A stretch of DNA of 32,743 nt, from contig VGFL01000018.1 in the NCBI GenBank assembly GCA_016868915.1, positions 1 through 32,743 on the forward strand, in the 5' to 3' direction. Position numbers and translations under genes: made by a program. The DNA comes from Bacteroidota bacterium (GTDB lineage Bacteria; Bacteroidota; Bacteroidia; Flavobacteriales_D; Crocinitomicaceae). Every line of letters starts with the position of its first letter. Within the stretch, counting starts at the first letter, position 1. Below are positions 1 through 8,136 of the stretch, piece by piece. The notes beneath the pieces were generated by a model. That model ran no database searches. It was not told where the DNA came from and saw only the letters and a program-made list of their open reading frames with translations.

Positions 1-853
1 CGCGTTCGGTATATAATTCACGTTCATATTTTCTCCGCATGGCTTTCAGCATAGCATTGCTTCCTGATTGTAATGGAATATGAAAATGAGGAACAAAATG
101 CTGTGATTTATTCAAGCAAAAGTCTATAATTTCATTGGATAATAAATTGGGTTCGATAGACGAAATTCGAAATCGGTCAATTCCGTCAACTTTATCGAGT
201 GCTTGAACTAATCCGTAAAAATTTTCTTGACCTCCCTGCCCAAAATCCCCGATATTGACTCCGGTTAATACAATTTCCTTAACCTCTGTTTGCGCAATCT
301 TTTTTGCTTCGTTAACGGTTTGTTCAATCGTTGCATTGCGACTTTTTCCGCGAGCTAAAGGAATCGTACAAAACGTGCAAAAGTAATCACATCCGTCTTG
401 AACTTTTAAAAATGATCTTGTTCGGTCTCCGTAGGAAAAAGAAGGTACAAATTCCGTAGTCTTTTTAATGGAATCAAATTTAATAAGAGGCTTACCTATT
501 TTCGTCTCGAGCCTATCAAGGTGATTTAAAACATTGAATTTTTCATTTGCACCAAGAACAATATCTACCCCGGGAATCTCACCAATTTCTTTTGGCTTCA
601 GCTGGGCATAACAACCCACAATGGCAATGAGTGCATCGGAATTGATTTTTTGAGCACGCTTTACAAGTTGTTTACACTTTTTATCCGCATTTTCGGTTAC
701 AGAGCACGTATTAATTATAAATACGTCAGGATTCTCCTCAAAATTTACTTTCGCATACCCTCCTTCTTCAAATAAGCGGGTTAGGGTTGATGTTTCTGAA
801 AAATTTAATTTGCACCCGAGTGTGTAAAATGCAACTTTTTTAAATTGATTCAT
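1..853 (-). CDS. mtaB: tRNA t6A37 methylthiotransferase MtaB, 3' end outside window
   Basis: Radical-SAM methylthiotransferase that adds a methylthio group to N6-threonylcarbamoyladenosine at position 37 of ANN-decoding tRNAs, a cytoplasmic modification that supports decoding. About 284 codons are visible of the roughly 430-450 usual for the family; the frame is open through position 1. The N-terminal UPF0004 domain opens MNQFKKVAFYTLGCKLN and holds the cluster cysteines in TLGCKLN, NTCSVTENADKKC and VGCYAQ. The radical-SAM motif CDYFCTFC (C-x3-C-x2-C) follows, then LTGVNIGDFG and PLQSGSN. The TLGCKLN start and ENADKKC favour MtaB over MiaB or RimO. The start at 853 fits the family N-terminus. 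It is the last visible gene of a minus-strand series but has its own promoter at 861-890, only 7 nt upstream of the ATG. The missing end carries the TRAM domain, which I cannot check. Confidence 0.93.
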   Translation of the reverse strand, partial: MNQFKKVAFYTLGCKLNFSETSTLTRLFEEGGYAKVNFEENPDVFIINTCSVTENADKKCKQLVKRAQKINSDALIAIVGCYAQLKPKEIGEIPGVDIVLGANEKFNVLNHLDRLETKIGKPLIKFDSIKKTTEFVPSFSYGDRTRSFLKVQDGCDYFCTFCTIPLARGKSRNATIEQTVNEAKKIAQTEVKEIVLTGVNIGDFGQGGQENFYGLVQALDKVDGIDRFRISSIEPNLLSNEIIDFCLNKSQHFVPHFHIPLQSGSNAMLKAMRRKYERELYTER

Positions 854-860
854 GGCGGTG

Positions 861-890
861 CAAAGTTAAGGCGAATTGAAATAAAATCAA
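861..890 (-). promoter_or_regulatory. Bacteroidota-type promoter for mtaB (likely leaderless)
   Basis: On the minus strand TTG (890-888) is followed after 19 nt by TAACTTTG (868-861), a full match to the TTG-N(17-23)-TAnnTTTG consensus of Bacteroidota housekeeping promoters. Only 7 nt separate the last G of the -7 box from the mtaB ATG, so transcription would begin at or within about two bases of the start codon. Confidence 0.7.
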
Positions 891-912
891 TTTAATGTGA
901 GAAATAAATTGA

Positions 913-1287
913 CTAATCCTTTGGGACAACAAAAACCTTAAATCTCAATTTTTCTCTTTTTTTTCGTGTATTTGTTGAAAGATAAATTACTCGATCCTGA
1001 AAAAAGTATTTTCCATTGGTGTCGAAAACAATATCAATGAAATTTTGCTCATTCGGTTTCAAGGGATTTTGTGGCAAGGTTACTTCAGTACAAGTACATT
1101 CTGTATCAAAACCATAAAATTCTAATGGAGCTTTACCCGTATTTTTAATAATATATCTGTAGTTCAATTTTGCACCTTCCGTTGTTTTTGGAAAACAAAT
1201 GGTTTTTTTTTTGGCATAAAAAACCGCTCTCTGCGTGAAAACAGGAGCGGTGAAGAAAATAAAAACAACTACCAAAAATCTCGACAA
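913..1287 (-). CDS. DUF1573 family secreted protein (short)
   Basis: 124-residue exported protein of unknown function. Residues 1-19 look like a signal peptide (hydrophobic VVVFIFFTAPVF). The rest is one DUF1573 domain, an immunoglobulin-like fold related to ASPM/SPD-2/Hydin modules: YRYIIKNTGKAPLEF near residues 44-57, then the Cys-Thr-Cys-Thr motif with C64 and C66, then PLKPNE and a region ending VFVVPKD. The paired cysteines sit where the larger neighbour has CGCT, so the two are probably tandem paralogues that have diverged. Only 3 nt separate the upstream stop from this ATG, so it should be co-transcribed with the 1291-1746 gene. DUF1573 proteins are frequent in the Bacteroidota; a precise role is not established. 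Confidence 0.8.
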   Translation of the reverse strand: MSRFLVVVFIFFTAPVFTQRAVFYAKKKTICFPKTTEGAKLNYRYIIKNTGKAPLEFYGFDTECTCTEVTLPQNPLKPNEQNFIDIVFDTNGKYFFQDRVIYLSTNTRKKREKLRFKVFVVPKD

Positions 1288-1290
1288 ACT

Positions 1291-1746
1291 TTAGTTATTT
1301 GTTGGAGCCCCTGAATTATTTACTGGAGCACCGCTTACCGGAGCTGGTAAAACTTCACCCTTAATTTGAAGAACTACTGTTCCAGACGTATGGTTAATTG
1401 CGTTGGATGTTATCGTAACAGATTTATTAATGGCTCCTGGTCTTTTTGTATCATATTTTACAGAAATGATTCCAGATTTTCCGGGAGCAATTGGTTCCTT
1501 TGGATAATCTGGAACAGTACAACCGCATGATCCCTTGGCATTAGAAATAACTAAATCTTCATTTCCTTCGTTAGTAAATTCAAAAGTACAAGTTCCATCA
1601 CCATCGTATTTTACTTGACCATAATCATGAATATTTTTGTTGAATTTGATTTTTGCTCCTTTCGACAGCTCTACTTGGGCGTTTGTAGAATTAGAAGTAA
1701 ACGTAGCTAGAAAAAGGAGGCATGTTGATAGAATTACATTTTTCAT
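1291..1746 (-). CDS. DUF1573 family secreted protein
   Basis: 151-residue protein with a signal peptide (about residues 1-23, ending near STNAQ) and one DUF1573 domain. Visible family features are FNKNIHDYGQVKYDGDGTCTFEF, NEGNEDLVISNA, the KGSCGCTVPDYPKEPI block with C74 and C76, and KYDTKRPG followed by KSVTITSNA. The C-terminal tail (about residues 134-151) is a low-complexity Ala/Pro/Val/Asn stretch that probably acts as a flexible end. No lipobox is present, so a periplasmic or secreted location is inferred. A TAATTTTG box on the minus strand (1774-1767) lies about 20 nt upstream of the start, but no TTG sits at proper spacing, so the promoter is uncertain. It heads a two-gene unit with the shorter DUF1573 gene. 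Confidence 0.85.
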   Translation of the reverse strand: MKNVILSTCLLFLATFTSNSTNAQVELSKGAKIKFNKNIHDYGQVKYDGDGTCTFEFTNEGNEDLVISNAKGSCGCTVPDYPKEPIAPGKSGIISVKYDTKRPGAINKSVTITSNAINHTSGTVVLQIKGEVLPAPVSGAPVNNSGAPTNN

Positions 1747-1831
1747 TTTTAATAATTTAATTTAAACAAAATTACTACTTTTCATTTATCTGCTTTTGGG
1801 TTTAACAGATATTTAACAAAAATAGAAAAAG

Positions 1832-2422
1832 CTAGTTTTTGAATTGAATGGGTTTATCAATATTTTTAAGGCGTTCTTCAATTTCTTTCTTCTGTTTTTG
1901 ACCTTCTGGTGTATTCGGCAAACTCTTCGACCACATTTCATAGTAGGATTTAATTTTCTTGACATTTCTTTTATTGTTTATGGCTTGGTCGTATTTGAAA
2001 ATCAAATCCTGTAAAACAAAAATTCTAAATTTAGATTTAGGGTATTTTTTAAGCAATGTATCACCATACTCCTCTTGTAAGTTGAAATGCTTTTTATGAC
2101 CTAATGGATAATCTGTCTCAGTTACGCAAATGGCCATTAAACAGGAGTCCGCTCGCGAATCATTGGGTAGTTTTTGATAAAACGCTAACAAGCAATCAAA
2201 ATATGATTTATAATAATTTATATTTATTTTTCCAGATTTTTTTTTCTCGTAGACTAATTGCTCAGCTTGCTTCACATCTGCCCACAAATCAATTGCTGGG
2301 TTTCCTGTTTTTTTTGACGATTTTTTTGATTTGGTAACTGATGTAGGCTTCCTCTCAACTGTCTCGTTACAAGAAATTAAAAACAATAAAAAACTAAAGA
2401 TAAGAAGTGATTTTTTTTTCAT
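1832..2422 (-). CDS. Putative lipoprotein with TPR-like helices, function unknown
   Basis: 196-residue protein. The N-terminus has a Lys-rich start, a hydrophobic core and the lipobox LISC with C18, predicting a lipid-anchored envelope protein. A Lys/Ser/Thr-rich linker follows (about residues 24-40). The mature part is mostly helical, and YGDTLLKKYPKSKFR (about residues 120-134) resembles the TPR-type repeats of YfiO/BamD-like lipoproteins; that similarity is my inference and is weak. The ATG overlaps the def stop codon by 4 nt (ATGA), indicating translational coupling. A lipoprotein gene beside def occurs in other Flavobacteriales as far as I recall. I do not recognise a specific function. 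Confidence 0.75.
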   Translation of the reverse strand: MKKKSLLIFSFLLFLISCNETVERKPTSVTKSKKSSKKTGNPAIDLWADVKQAEQLVYEKKKSGKININYYKSYFDCLLAFYQKLPNDSRADSCLMAICVTETDYPLGHKKHFNLQEEYGDTLLKKYPKSKFRIFVLQDLIFKYDQAINNKRNVKKIKSYYEMWSKSLPNTPEGQKQKKEIEERLKNIDKPIQFKN

Positions 2423-3003
2423 TTTTTTAAAGGGAATTTCATTCGGTAATCGGTTTCCACTTGTCCTTTGGATATATTGTGTAAACGTTTATTCAATAAC
2501 TTTTTTTTGAGTACAGATAAGTGATCTGTGAATAGAATACCTTCGATATGATCATATTCGTGTTGGATTATTCTTGCCGCATATCCAGAAAAGCTTTCTT
2601 CATGATAAACCCAATTTTCGTCATAATAGCTAATCTCAATATCTTCATGTCTAAAAACATCTTCTCTTATTTTCGGTATCGAAAGGCAGCCTTCATTGAA
2701 TCCCCATTTCTCTCCTGATTCAGACTCTATTATGGGATTTATAAAAACCTTTTTAAATCCATTCAATCCTTCGGCCCTAGGGTCTGTTTCATTTTCCTCC
2801 CCCTCTGCAAAAGGACTGGCATCAACAATGAATAAGCGTATACTCAAACCGATTTGAGGAGCAGCAAGTCCAACACCTTTGGCGTTATACATTGTTTCAA
2901 ACATATTTTCGATTAGTAAATTGAGACCATGATAATTTTCGTCAATTTCACTTGCTACTTTTTTTAAAACTGGGTCACCGTATGCAATAATTGGAACAAT
3001 CAT
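2419..3003 (-). CDS. def: Peptide deformylase
   Basis: Removes the N-formyl group from nascent polypeptides at the ribosome, using a divalent metal (usually Fe2+). All three family motifs are present in the 194-residue protein: GVGLAAPQIG (residues 43-52), EGCLS (104-108, metal ligand C106) and HEYDH (148-152, ligands H148 and H152, catalytic E149). Between motifs 1 and 2 (about residues 63-78) it has an acidic insert, PFAEGEENETDPRAEG, longer than in the E. coli enzyme. It is divergent from rpsL across a 262-nt region and couples downstream by a 4-nt overlap to the lipoprotein gene. A TATTTTTG box (minus strand, 3036-3029) is about 25 nt upstream of the ATG, without a well-spaced TTG. Confidence 0.97.
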   Translation of the reverse strand: MIVPIIAYGDPVLKKVASEIDENYHGLNLLIENMFETMYNAKGVGLAAPQIGLSIRLFIVDASPFAEGEENETDPRAEGLNGFKKVFINPIIESESGEKWGFNEGCLSIPKIREDVFRHEDIEISYYDENWVYHEESFSGYAARIIQHEYDHIEGILFTDHLSVLKKKLLNKRLHNISKGQVETDYRMKFPLKK

Positions 3004-3120
3004 TTTTTAATTTAAAGTCAAATTTTCACAAAAATACATGTATTTATGCTAACAGTAAAAAATTGCAATAAATTGTGAAATAAATACATCGACTTTCGGT
3101 CAAACTCAGAAATTCAATAC

Positions 3121-3155
3121 CTCATAAATTATTGTTTTTCAAGTTATTTAATGAG
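3121..3155. repeat. Imperfect inverted repeat upstream of the ribosomal array promoter
   Basis: CTCATAAAT at the left pairs with ATTTAATGAG at the right around an A/T-rich centre; CTCAT/ATGAG is perfect and AAAT/ATTT continues after a one-base bulge. It is about 37 bp upstream of the rpsL -33 element and about 120 bp upstream of def. It could be an operator, a terminator-like fold or a chance A/T pairing. Confidence 0.4.
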
Positions 3156-3161
3156 TGTAAG

Positions 3162-3221
3162 AAAAAAAGTTTGTTTTTTTTAATCTGACGCTTGTTAATA
3201 AGAATAAATATAGTATCTTTG
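3162..3221 (+). promoter_or_regulatory. Main promoter of the ribosomal protein array with A/T tracts upstream
   Basis: TTG at 3192-3194, a 19-nt spacer and TATCTTTG at 3214-3221 match the Bacteroidota TTG-N(17-23)-TAnnTTTG consensus exactly. Immediately upstream are an A7 run (3162-3168) and a T8 run (3174-3181), suggestive of an UP-element-like contact for the alpha C-terminal domain. Transcription should begin near 3228, giving a leader of roughly 38 nt before rpsL with no obvious Shine-Dalgarno sequence. No other full consensus match was seen in the array's intergenic gaps, so this may drive most of the 17 kb. Confidence 0.75.
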
Positions 3222-3265
3222 CACCCCCAAAAGTGTGAAAATTAATTTTAATTGAGAATATTGTT

Positions 3266-3643
3266 ATGCCTACAATTCAACAGTTAGTCCGCAAAGGTCG
3301 AACAATGGTAGTTAAGAAAAGTAAGTCAGCAGCGCTGGATTCCTGTCCTCAAAGAAAGGGTGTCTGCGTGCGTGTTTATACAACAACTCCTAAGAAACCC
3401 AATTCAGCAATGCGCAAAGTTGCAAGGGTTCGACTCACGAATGGAAAAGAGGTGAATGCGTACATCGGTGGAGAAGGTCATAATTTACAGGAACACTCAT
3501 TAGTCTTGGTAAGAGGCGGAAGAGTAAAGGATTTACCTGGTGTAAGATACCACATTGTACGTGGTGCCGAGGATACAGCAGGTGTTCAAGGAAGAACACA
3601 ACGACGTTCCAAATATGGAGCTAAAAAACCTAAACTAAAGTAA
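3266..3643 (+). CDS. rpsL: 30S ribosomal protein S12
   Basis: Decoding-centre protein of the small subunit. The 125-residue protein keeps the universal signatures [10 protein letters not shown] (41-50) and [13 protein letters not shown] (about 84-96). The lysines at positions 43 and 88 (E. coli K42 and K87 in mature numbering), whose substitution confers streptomycin resistance, are both Lys, so this is a wild-type allele. D89 is the site RimO methylthiolates in other bacteria. It is the first gene of the array and lies 38-45 nt downstream of the predicted transcription start. Length is normal for the family. Confidence 0.99.
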   Translation: MPTIQQLVRKGRTMVVKKSKSAALDSCPQRKGVCVRVYTTTPKKPNSAMRKVARVRLTNGKEVNAYIGGEGHNLQEHSLVLVRGGRVKDLPGVRYHIVRGAEDTAGVQGRTQRRSKYGAKKPKLK

Positions 3644-3665
3644 TAACCTGGGTTATTTAATAATA

Positions 3666-4136
3666 ATGAGAAGAAGAAAAGCAAAAAAAATAACGATTCT
3701 ACCAGATCCTAAGTTCAATGATGTGGTGGTCACAAAGTTTGTAAATAATTTAATGCTTGATGGAAAGAAGAGTCTCGCATTTCGTATTTTTTACGATGCC
3801 ATCGAAATTGTTGATAAAAAACTAGAAGACCAAGAAGGTCTTGAAGTCTGGAAAAAAGCGTTAGAAAATGTTACTCCGTTTGTAGAAGTACGAAGTAGAA
3901 GAGTAGGTGGAGCAACGTTTCAAATACCAACTCCCGTGCGTGAAGAAAGAAAATCTTCCTTAGCCATGAAGTGGTTAATTGGTTATTCACGTAAAAGGAA
4001 TGAAAAAACAATGGCACAGAAATTAGCCTCTGAAATCATTGCTGCCTCCAAAGAAGAAGGTGCAGCCTTTAAGAAAAAGGAAGATACTATCAGAATGGCT
4101 GAGGCAAATAAAGCGTTTTCACATTTTAGATTCTAA
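3666..4136 (+). CDS. rpsG: 30S ribosomal protein S7
   Basis: Primary 16S rRNA binding protein that organises the head of the 30S subunit and lines the E site. The 156-residue protein has the expected basic N-terminus MRRRKAKK and the signature [13 protein letters not shown] near residues 78-90. Helical C-terminal segments [17 protein letters not shown] and [10 protein letters not shown] match the family. It lies 22 nt after rpsL and 3 nt before fusA, as in a str operon. In E. coli S7 represses this operon by binding the rpsL-rpsG spacer; the 22-nt spacer here is too short for that known structure. Confidence 0.99.
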   Translation: MRRRKAKKITILPDPKFNDVVVTKFVNNLMLDGKKSLAFRIFYDAIEIVDKKLEDQEGLEVWKKALENVTPFVEVRSRRVGGATFQIPTPVREERKSSLAMKWLIGYSRKRNEKTMAQKLASEIIAASKEEGAAFKKKEDTIRMAEANKAFSHFRF

Positions 4137-4139
4137 AAA

Positions 4140-6245
4140 ATGGCAAGAGACCTGAAATATACAAGAAATATTGGAATCGCTGCGCACATTGATGCAGGAA
4201 AAACAACCACGACTGAACGTATTTTATTTTACGGCGGTGTAAGCCATAAAATCGGGGAAGTTCACGATGGCGCAGCTACCATGGATTGGATGGAACAAGA
4301 ACAAGAAAGAGGTATTACCATCACTTCTGCCGCGACAACATTAAACTGGAATTATCGGGGTCAGTCCTATCATATGAATATTATTGATACTCCGGGACAC
4401 GTAGATTTCACCGTTGAGGTTAATCGATCCCTTCGCGTACTCGATGGTTTGGTATTCTTGTTTTCTGCAGTTGATGGTGTAGAGCCTCAATCCGAGACAA
4501 ACTGGAGGTTAGCAAATAACTACAACGTTCCAAGGATCGGGTTTGTAAATAAAATGGATCGTCAGGGAGCAGATTTTCTTGCAGTTTGCAAACAAGTAAA
4601 AGATATGTTAGGAAGTCACGCCCTTCCGTTACAATTAAACATTGGCGAAGAAGACAACTTTAAAGGTGTGGTGGATCTAATCAATTTTAAAGGAATCGTA
4701 TGGAACGAAGATGACTTCGGAATGACATTTAGCGAGGTTGAAATTCCAGCTGATATTATTGATGATGCACGCAAGTTGAGAAGCGAATTATTGGAGGCTG
4801 TTGCTGAATTTGATGAATCCTTGATGGAGAAATTTTTTGAAGATGAAAATTCTTTAACGGAAAGAGAAATCTTAAACGCGTTAAGAGAAGCAACAATTTC
4901 AGGCAAGGTTGTTCCCATGATGTGTGGGTCATCGTTTAAGAATAAAGGTGTCCAAGCGATGCTCGATATGGTGATGGAAATATTACCTTCTCCACTTGAT
5001 ATTGAAGCGATTAAAGGTATTAATCCGAAGACAGATCAGGAAATTTCGAGGAAACCTTCTTATGACGAACCTTTCTCTGCCCTTGCCTTTAAAATTGCTA
5101 CAGATCCTTTTGTTGGCCGTTTGTGTTTTGTTCGGGCATACTCAGGTAAACTTGAGGCAGGTTCTTATGTTTTGAATACTCGTTCTGATAGTAAGGAGCG
5201 TATTTCTCGTATTTTCCAGATGCACGCTAACAAACAAAACCAGATACCTGTTCTAGGGGCCGGTGATATCGGTGCCGTTGTTGGATTTAAAGACATTAAA
5301 ACCGGAGATACGTTGTGTGCAGAAAATGCGCCGATTGTTCTTGAGTCAATGGTATTTCCTGAACCTGTTATTGGTCTGGCAATTGAGCCAAAAACACAAG
5401 CAGATACAGACAGACTTTCAATCGGATTGTCAAAACTATCTGAAGAAGATCCAACATTCCGTGTTAATACCGATGAAGAGACCGGTCAAACAATAATTAG
5501 TGGTATGGGTGAGCTCCATTTAGAAATTATTGTAGATCGTCTCAAAAGAGAGTTCAAAGTTGAAGTAAATCAGGGTGCACCTCAAGTGGCCTATCGAGAA
5601 AATATAACTTCAGCAGTCGATCATAGAGAAGTTTACAAAAAGCAATCAGGTGGTCGTGGGAAGTTTGCGGATATAGTTGTAAAAATTTCACCACAAGATA
5701 ATAGTGAAAAGGTAGGTTTGGAATTTGTAAACAGCATAAAAGGAGGAAATGTACCTCGCGAATTTGTTCCATCAGTTGAAAAAGGATTTAAAGATTCAAT
5801 GAAAAACGGAGTTTTAGCAGGGTTCCCTGTTGATGCAATGAAGGTTGAGTTAGTTGATGGATCTTTCCACGCAGTTGACTCTGATTCATTGTCTTTTGAA
5901 TTGTGTGCTAAAATGGCATACAGAGCAGCTCTGAAAAATTGTCAACCTGTTCTCCTCGAGCCGATCATGAAATTAGAGGTTGTTACCCCTGAAGAAAATA
6001 TGGGTGATGTTGTTGCTGATTTAAATAGGCGTAGAGGAATGATGAAGGGAATGGATGATAGAGCTGGGGCAAAAGTTCTCAAAGCTGATGTTCCACTCTC
6101 GGAAATGTTCGGATACGTTACTCAATTAAGAACGATAACGTCGGGGAGGGCGAATTCATCAATGGAATTCTCTCATTATGCAGAAGCTCCGAAAAATGTT
6201 TCGGACCAGGTGGTATCAAAAATTAACGGAAAAGTAACAGCTTAA
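4140..6245 (+). CDS. fusA: Translation elongation factor G
   Basis: GTPase that drives tRNA-mRNA translocation and, with RRF, ribosome recycling. The 701-residue protein has G1 [12 protein letters not shown] (15-26), the switch region [12 protein letters not shown] (about 56-67), G3 DTPGH (83-87) and G4 NKMD (137-140), then domains II to [24 protein letters not shown] marks domain III and [19 protein letters not shown] marks domain V. It has canonical EF-G length, so it is the main translocase rather than a tetracycline-resistance-type paralogue. It sits between rpsG and rpsJ; tuf, which follows fusA in many bacteria, is absent, so EF-Tu must be encoded elsewhere. Confidence 0.99.
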   Translation: MARDLKYTRNIGIAAHIDAGKTTTTERILFYGGVSHKIGEVHDGAATMDWMEQEQERGITITSAATTLNWNYRGQSYHMNIIDTPGHVDFTVEVNRSLRVLDGLVFLFSAVDGVEPQSETNWRLANNYNVPRIGFVNKMDRQGADFLAVCKQVKDMLGSHALPLQLNIGEEDNFKGVVDLINFKGIVWNEDDFGMTFSEVEIPADIIDDARKLRSELLEAVAEFDESLMEKFFEDENSLTEREILNALREATISGKVVPMMCGSSFKNKGVQAMLDMVMEILPSPLDIEAIKGINPKTDQEISRKPSYDEPFSALAFKIATDPFVGRLCFVRAYSGKLEAGSYVLNTRSDSKERISRIFQMHANKQNQIPVLGAGDIGAVVGFKDIKTGDTLCAENAPIVLESMVFPEPVIGLAIEPKTQADTDRLSIGLSKLSEEDPTFRVNTDEETGQTIISGMGELHLEIIVDRLKREFKVEVNQGAPQVAYRENITSAVDHREVYKKQSGGRGKFADIVVKISPQDNSEKVGLEFVNSIKGGNVPREFVPSVEKGFKDSMKNGVLAGFPVDAMKVELVDGSFHAVDSDSLSFELCAKMAYRAALKNCQPVLLEPIMKLEVVTPEENMGDVVADLNRRRGMMKGMDDRAGAKVLKADVPLSEMFGYVTQLRTITSGRANSSMEFSHYAEAPKNVSDQVVSKINGKVTA

Positions 6246-6256
6246 CTTAGAATAAC

Positions 6257-6562
6257 ATGAGCCAAAAGATTAGAATAAAATTAAAGTCTTACGACCACAA
6301 TTTAGTTGATAAATCAGCTGAGAAAATCGTAAAAACTGTAAAATCAACGGGTGCTGTTGTGAGTGGACCTATACCCCTTCCAACAAACAAAAAGATATTT
6401 ACTGTTTTACGTTCTCCTCATGTTAATAAAAAAGCGCGAGAGCAGTTTGAATTAAGTTCTTACAAAAGACTTCTCGATATATATAGTTCGTCTTCAAAGA
6501 CAGTTGATGCCTTGATGAAACTTGAATTACCGAGTGGTGTGGATGTTGAGATTAAAGTGTAA
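6257..6562 (+). CDS. rpsJ: 30S ribosomal protein S10
   Basis: Small-subunit head protein, known as NusE in transcription antitermination and in NusG-mediated coupling of RNA polymerase to the ribosome. The 101-residue sequence begins [21 protein letters not shown] and holds the loop [28 protein letters not shown] (shown here only as family-typical blocks [15 protein letters not shown] and REQFE). It starts the S10 section 11 nt after fusA, with no promoter visible between them, so the str and S10 sections appear fused. Confidence 0.99.
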   Translation: MSQKIRIKLKSYDHNLVDKSAEKIVKTVKSTGAVVSGPIPLPTNKKIFTVLRSPHVNKKAREQFELSSYKRLLDIYSSSSKTVDALMKLELPSGVDVEIKV

Positions 6563-6581
6563 ACAAATATAACGTAGAAAA

Positions 6582-7196
6582 ATGCCAGGAATAATAGGTA
6601 AAAAAGTTGGAATGACTAACATCTACAGTGCCGAGGGTAAGGCATTACCATGCACAATTATAGAAGCTGGTCCTTGTGTTGTAACACAAGTAAAAACGAC
6701 GGAGAAAGATGGTTATGAGTCTGTCCAACTCGGTTTTGGTGTGCGAAAAGAAAAGAACACTCCAAAAGCCCTAATGGGCCACTTCAAAAAATCCAATACA
6801 ACTCCTAAAATGAAGTTAGTTGAGTTCAAAGGTTTTGAAGGTTTAGCGCTGGGTGACGAGGTAAATGTGTCTCTTTTCGAAGAGGGAGAATTTGTGGACG
6901 TGAATGGCACATCGAAAGGTAAAGGGTTTCAAGGTGTTGTAAGAAGACACAATTTTGGAGGCGTAGGCCAATCAACCCATGGGCAACACAATAGACTTCG
7001 TGCTCCTGGTTCAATAGGAGCTTGTTCATATCCAGCTCGTGTTTTTAAGGGTATGCGGATGGCAGGTCAAATGGGAAATAAAACAGTGAATCAAGCAAAT
7101 CTTCAAATTTTGAAGGTCATTGCAGATCGAAATTTATTAATTGTGAAAGGATCAGTTCCTGGTGCGAAAGGTTCAACCATAACTATTAAGAAGTAA
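6582..7196 (+). CDS. rplC: 50S ribosomal protein L3
   Basis: Early-assembling large-subunit protein that reaches toward the peptidyl-transferase centre. The 204-residue protein begins [12 protein letters not shown] and carries the family block [15 protein letters not shown] (about 113-127), then the extended loop with [15 protein letters not shown] and [12 protein letters not shown]. The glutamine in the GQHNR stretch corresponds to the region methylated by PrmB in E. coli. Its TAA stop shares one base with the rplD start, so the two genes are translationally coupled. Confidence 0.99.
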   Translation: MPGIIGKKVGMTNIYSAEGKALPCTIIEAGPCVVTQVKTTEKDGYESVQLGFGVRKEKNTPKALMGHFKKSNTTPKMKLVEFKGFEGLALGDEVNVSLFEEGEFVDVNGTSKGKGFQGVVRRHNFGGVGQSTHGQHNRLRAPGSIGACSYPARVFKGMRMAGQMGNKTVNQANLQILKVIADRNLLIVKGSVPGAKGSTITIKK

Positions 7197-7822
7197 TGAA
7201 GGCCAAAATTTATAATCCTCAAGGTGAGGCAACCGCCGCTAAAGCAACTTTAGCAGACGATGTCTTTGGTATTACTCCAAATGACCATGCAATTTATTTG
7301 GATGTGCGCTTACATTTGGCAAATCGTCGCCAAGGAACGCATAAAACAAAAGAAAGAAATGAAATAGCCGGTTCAACGAAGAAATTGAAAAAACAAAAGG
7401 GAACCGGTGGTGCAAGAGCTGGTAGCGCGAAATCAGGAACAAGAGTTGGTGGTGGTCGAATTTTTGGTCCACGTCCGAGAAGTTATGATTTTAAATTGAA
7501 TACCAAAGTCAGGAGATTAGCAAGAAAATCAGCATTCTCCTACAAAGTTCAAAATGATTCTCTCGTAGTACTAGAAGACCTCAACTACAGCTCGCCAAAA
7601 ACAAAAGAATTTTTAAACTTGGTTTCGTATCTAAAATTGGAAAATCAAAAGGTTTTGCTTGTTTTAGGTTCGAAGAATGATAATGTTTATTTGTCAGCAC
7701 GCAACCTAAATAAGGTAAAAGTCGTTACAGCTGATTCAGTCAACACTTTCGATATATTGAATGCTCATAAAGTTGTTATGTCCGTTAGTGCGATTGAAAA
7801 AATTGTTAATATTTTGAATTAA
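7196..7822 (+). CDS. rplD: 50S ribosomal protein L4
   Basis: Large-subunit protein whose extended loop lines the exit tunnel constriction; in E. coli it also autoregulates the S10 operon. The 208-residue protein has the tunnel loop as KKQKGTGGARAGSAKSGTR (about 64-82) followed by GGGRIFGPRPRSY. The C-terminal globular part includes LVVLEDLNYSSPKTK and a segment ending SAIEKIVNILN. The start overlaps the rplC stop by one nucleotide. No L4-binding leader equivalent to the E. coli S10 leader is apparent upstream of rpsJ, where only 11 nt are available. Confidence 0.98.
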   Translation: MKAKIYNPQGEATAAKATLADDVFGITPNDHAIYLDVRLHLANRRQGTHKTKERNEIAGSTKKLKKQKGTGGARAGSAKSGTRVGGGRIFGPRPRSYDFKLNTKVRRLARKSAFSYKVQNDSLVVLEDLNYSSPKTKEFLNLVSYLKLENQKVLLVLGSKNDNVYLSARNLNKVKVVTADSVNTFDILNAHKVVMSVSAIEKIVNILN

Positions 7823-7828
7823 TTGTAA

Positions 7829-8128
7829 ATGATGAAGACAATTATATTAAAACCTATTATCACTGAAAAAGCATCTGGCCTTTCTGAAAAAAGAAATGCC
7901 TACACTTTTGCTGTTGATTTTAAGGCAAACAAAATTGAAATTAAAAATGCTATCGAGAAATTGTACAATGTACGTGTCACAGACGTTCGGACAATGAATT
8001 ATGGTGGCGGTGTATCATCTGTGAAATATACGAACAAAGGTATTGTTGAGCAAAAAAGCAAACAGTGGAAAAAGGCTGTTGTTAACGTTGCAGATGGACA
8101 GTTTATTGAATTGTTTAACAATTATTAA
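7829..8128 (+). CDS. rplW: 50S ribosomal protein L23
   Basis: Tunnel-exit protein that docks trigger factor and SRP. Up to 99 residues; the block LKPIITEKASGLSEKRNAY near the N-terminus and KIEIKNAIEKLYNVRVTDVRTMNY are characteristic. Two ATGs are adjacent (7829 and 7832); the second gives MKTIILKP, so the true start may be one codon later. The gene lies 6 nt after rplD and 8 nt before rplB. Confidence 0.97.
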   Translation: MMKTIILKPIITEKASGLSEKRNAYTFAVDFKANKIEIKNAIEKLYNVRVTDVRTMNYGGGVSSVKYTNKGIVEQKSKQWKKAVVNVADGQFIELFNNY

Positions 8129-8136
8129 ATTAAGAA

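Noticed and set aside
1822-1837. AAAAAGCTAGTTTTT as a terminator for the lipoprotein gene.
   Set aside because: It includes the lipoprotein stop codon, has only a short palindromic core, and reads as A/T pairing without a G/C stem.
2104-2337. Open frame on the plus strand opposite the lipoprotein gene (77 codons).
   Set aside because: Shadow of the real minus-strand gene; no start context and no plausible protein features.
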